Shown piece by piece: positions 47,249-48,327 of a stretch of DNA of 48,327 nt (its first letter is position 1; each line of letters opens with the position of its first letter). The stretch is from JAVJSD01 sp040219575 (GTDB taxonomy: Bacteria > Planctomycetota > Planctomycetia > Pirellulales > Pirellulaceae): NCBI GenBank assembly GCA_040219575.1, contig JAVJSD010000133.1:1-48327 (forward strand), read 5' to 3'. The notes under the pieces were generated by a model. The model saw only the letters and a program-made list of their open reading frames with translations, did no database searches and was not told the origin of the DNA. The position numbers were made by a program, and so were the translations under genes.

Positions 47249-47296
47249 GGAACCCCGACGGCGGCGCCAAGGGCGGGACCGGGCTGCGTCGCCCCT

Positions 47297-48061
47297 TTAG
47301 TCTTCGAAGAAGGTCACCTTGCCCGTGTGCATGTCGTACATGGCCCCCACGATCTTGATCCGACCGTCGGCTTCCATCTCCTTCAAGATGGGGCTCTTCG
47401 CGCGGATGTCGTCGATCGTCATGCGAACGTTCTGCTCCGCCACCATGTGGACGAACTCTTCATTGCCGCCCGACTTCTCCCCGCCGTAATCGGCGAAGTG
47501 CGCCACGGCCGGCTGAATGTTGGCGAGCATCGGCGTGATGTTGCCCAGTTCCACGCCGTCGATCGCTCCCCGGATGGCGCCGCAATGTTCGTGCCCCAGC
47601 ACCAGCACGACTTTGGCGCCGGAGACTTTGCAGGCGAACTCCATGCTTCCCAACAGATCGGTGTTCTCGAAGTTGCCGGCCACGCGTCCCACGAAGAGGT
47701 CGCCGATTCCACGATCGAAGACATCCTCGACGGGAATTCGCGAGTCGAGGCACGATAGCACCACCGCCTTGGGAAACTGACCCAGGGCCGCGTCGCGGAT
47801 CAGCTTCGAATGATCGCGGCTGGTCAGCGTTCCCGCCACGAAGCGTTCATTGCCGTTTCGCAACACGCCCATCACCGCCTCGGGCGTCAAGGCGTCCTGC
47901 TCTTGTTGCGTCAGAACGCGATTCACGCGCGGTTCCGAATCGGACGGCCCCTGAGAATCCTCGCCCTCCGCGGCCACCGACATACCTTCAGACGCACACC
48001 CGCTGAAAAGCAGCAGCAGCGTGCCAGCCAACAACGCGAATCGGTAGGAAATCGCCGCCAT
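47297..48061 (-). CDS. Lipoprotein-form beta carbonic anhydrase
   Basis: Hydrates CO2 to bicarbonate. I start at ATG 48061, with GGGAGGTG just upstream, giving 254 residues. The first 22 are a lipoprotein signal (LLAGTLLLLFSGC, lipobox Cys22). The catalytic domain shows SCLDSR with Cys104, Asp106 and Arg108, and GHEHCGAI with His157 and Cys160; these are the zinc ligands and the Asp-Arg pair of the beta class. A lipid anchor would place the enzyme outside the inner membrane. Confidence 0.92.
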   Translation of the reverse strand: MAAISYRFALLAGTLLLLFSGCASEGMSVAAEGEDSQGPSDSEPRVNRVLTQQEQDALTPEAVMGVLRNGNERFVAGTLTSRDHSKLIRDAALGQFPKAVVLSCLDSRIPVEDVFDRGIGDLFVGRVAGNFENTDLLGSMEFACKVSGAKVVLVLGHEHCGAIRGAIDGVELGNITPMLANIQPAVAHFADYGGEKSGGNEEFVHMVAEQNVRMTIDDIRAKSPILKEMEADGRIKIVGAMYDMHTGKVTFFED

Positions 48062-48237
48062 CTGAGCACCTCCCAAGGAACTGCGGAAATCAACCTGCAT
48101 CCGATAGCATACGCCAAAAACAACCGCCGAGCGGCCGGCGGCGTGAAACGCTGCACGCTGTTTGCCGACGACAATTCTAACAAAGGTCGTTTATTGAAGC
48201 ATGCATTGCCATTGCCGGTTCTATCATTGGAACGACC

Positions 48238-48270
48238 TCGTTTAACGGCAAGCCGCAGGCGACGGCGGAA
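48238..48270. repeat. TTTAACGGCAAGCCG element, copy E (partial)
   Basis: The left arm of the element family (TCGTTTAACGGCAAGCCGC, then AGGCGACGGCGGAACG). No right arm appears before the window ends. It may be truncated or cut by the window edge. No gene is seen in 48062-48327. Confidence 0.75.
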
Positions 48271-48327
48271 CGTTTGATGGTGCTTCCAACTGAAAGAGCT
48301 TTGAGCGAAAACGGTCGGCGATGTCTC

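Overview
This GC-rich window looks like a chromosomal segment of a planctomycete (Planctomycetota, probably Pirellulales). That is an inference from three things: a lone formylmethanofuran dehydrogenase subunit A gene (tetrahydromethanopterin C1 chemistry outside archaea and methylotrophs), the large secreted or lipid-anchored TPR and HEAT-like proteins, and intergenic spaces packed with several families of short palindromic and heptameric repeats. No phage, insertion sequence, CRISPR array or rRNA is visible. One tRNA gene, tRNA-Pro(UGG), is present.

Layout. 1-9.3 kb: a family 4 uracil-DNA glycosylase gene overlaps purH; a nitrilase-family hydrolase follows on the opposite strand, coupled to a 1183-residue membrane-anchored TPR protein; then a small lipoprotein and a secreted HEAT-like protein. 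9.6-25.4 kb: a type VI secretion (T6SS) locus in two divergent arms. tssK, tssH/clpV, a short tssM-like gene and tssL lie on the minus strand; tssA, B, C, hcp, E, F and G lie on the plus strand. Sheath, tube, baseplate and recycling ATPase genes are present. The TssM-like protein stops at its last membrane helix, and no TssJ, VgrG or PAAR gene is in the window. A small lipoprotein gene between direct repeats follows tssG.

26.6-33.5 kb holds housekeeping and hypothetical genes: fhcA, a SprA-related putative metalloprotease, a SAM methyltransferase, a small membrane protein and a large TPR protein. 33.6-36.6 kb carries a YebC-family regulator and leuA. In front of leuA there is a good promoter, a 21-codon leader peptide with seven leucines and a textbook intrinsic terminator, which together form a leucine attenuator. 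36.6-39.8 kb has the tRNA-Pro, repeat debris and parB/parA with three parS sites, so the segment probably lies in the origin-proximal part of the chromosome. 40-48 kb has a GAF/HD-GYP signalling protein, ygfZ coupled to a LarA-like gene, a three-part lipoprotein, an MgtC-type membrane protein and a lipoprotein-form beta carbonic anhydrase.

The most interesting items are the leuA attenuator, the T6SS with a shortened TssM and no TssJ, and a repeat family made of two small hairpins whose loop sequences are complementary and co-vary between copies.
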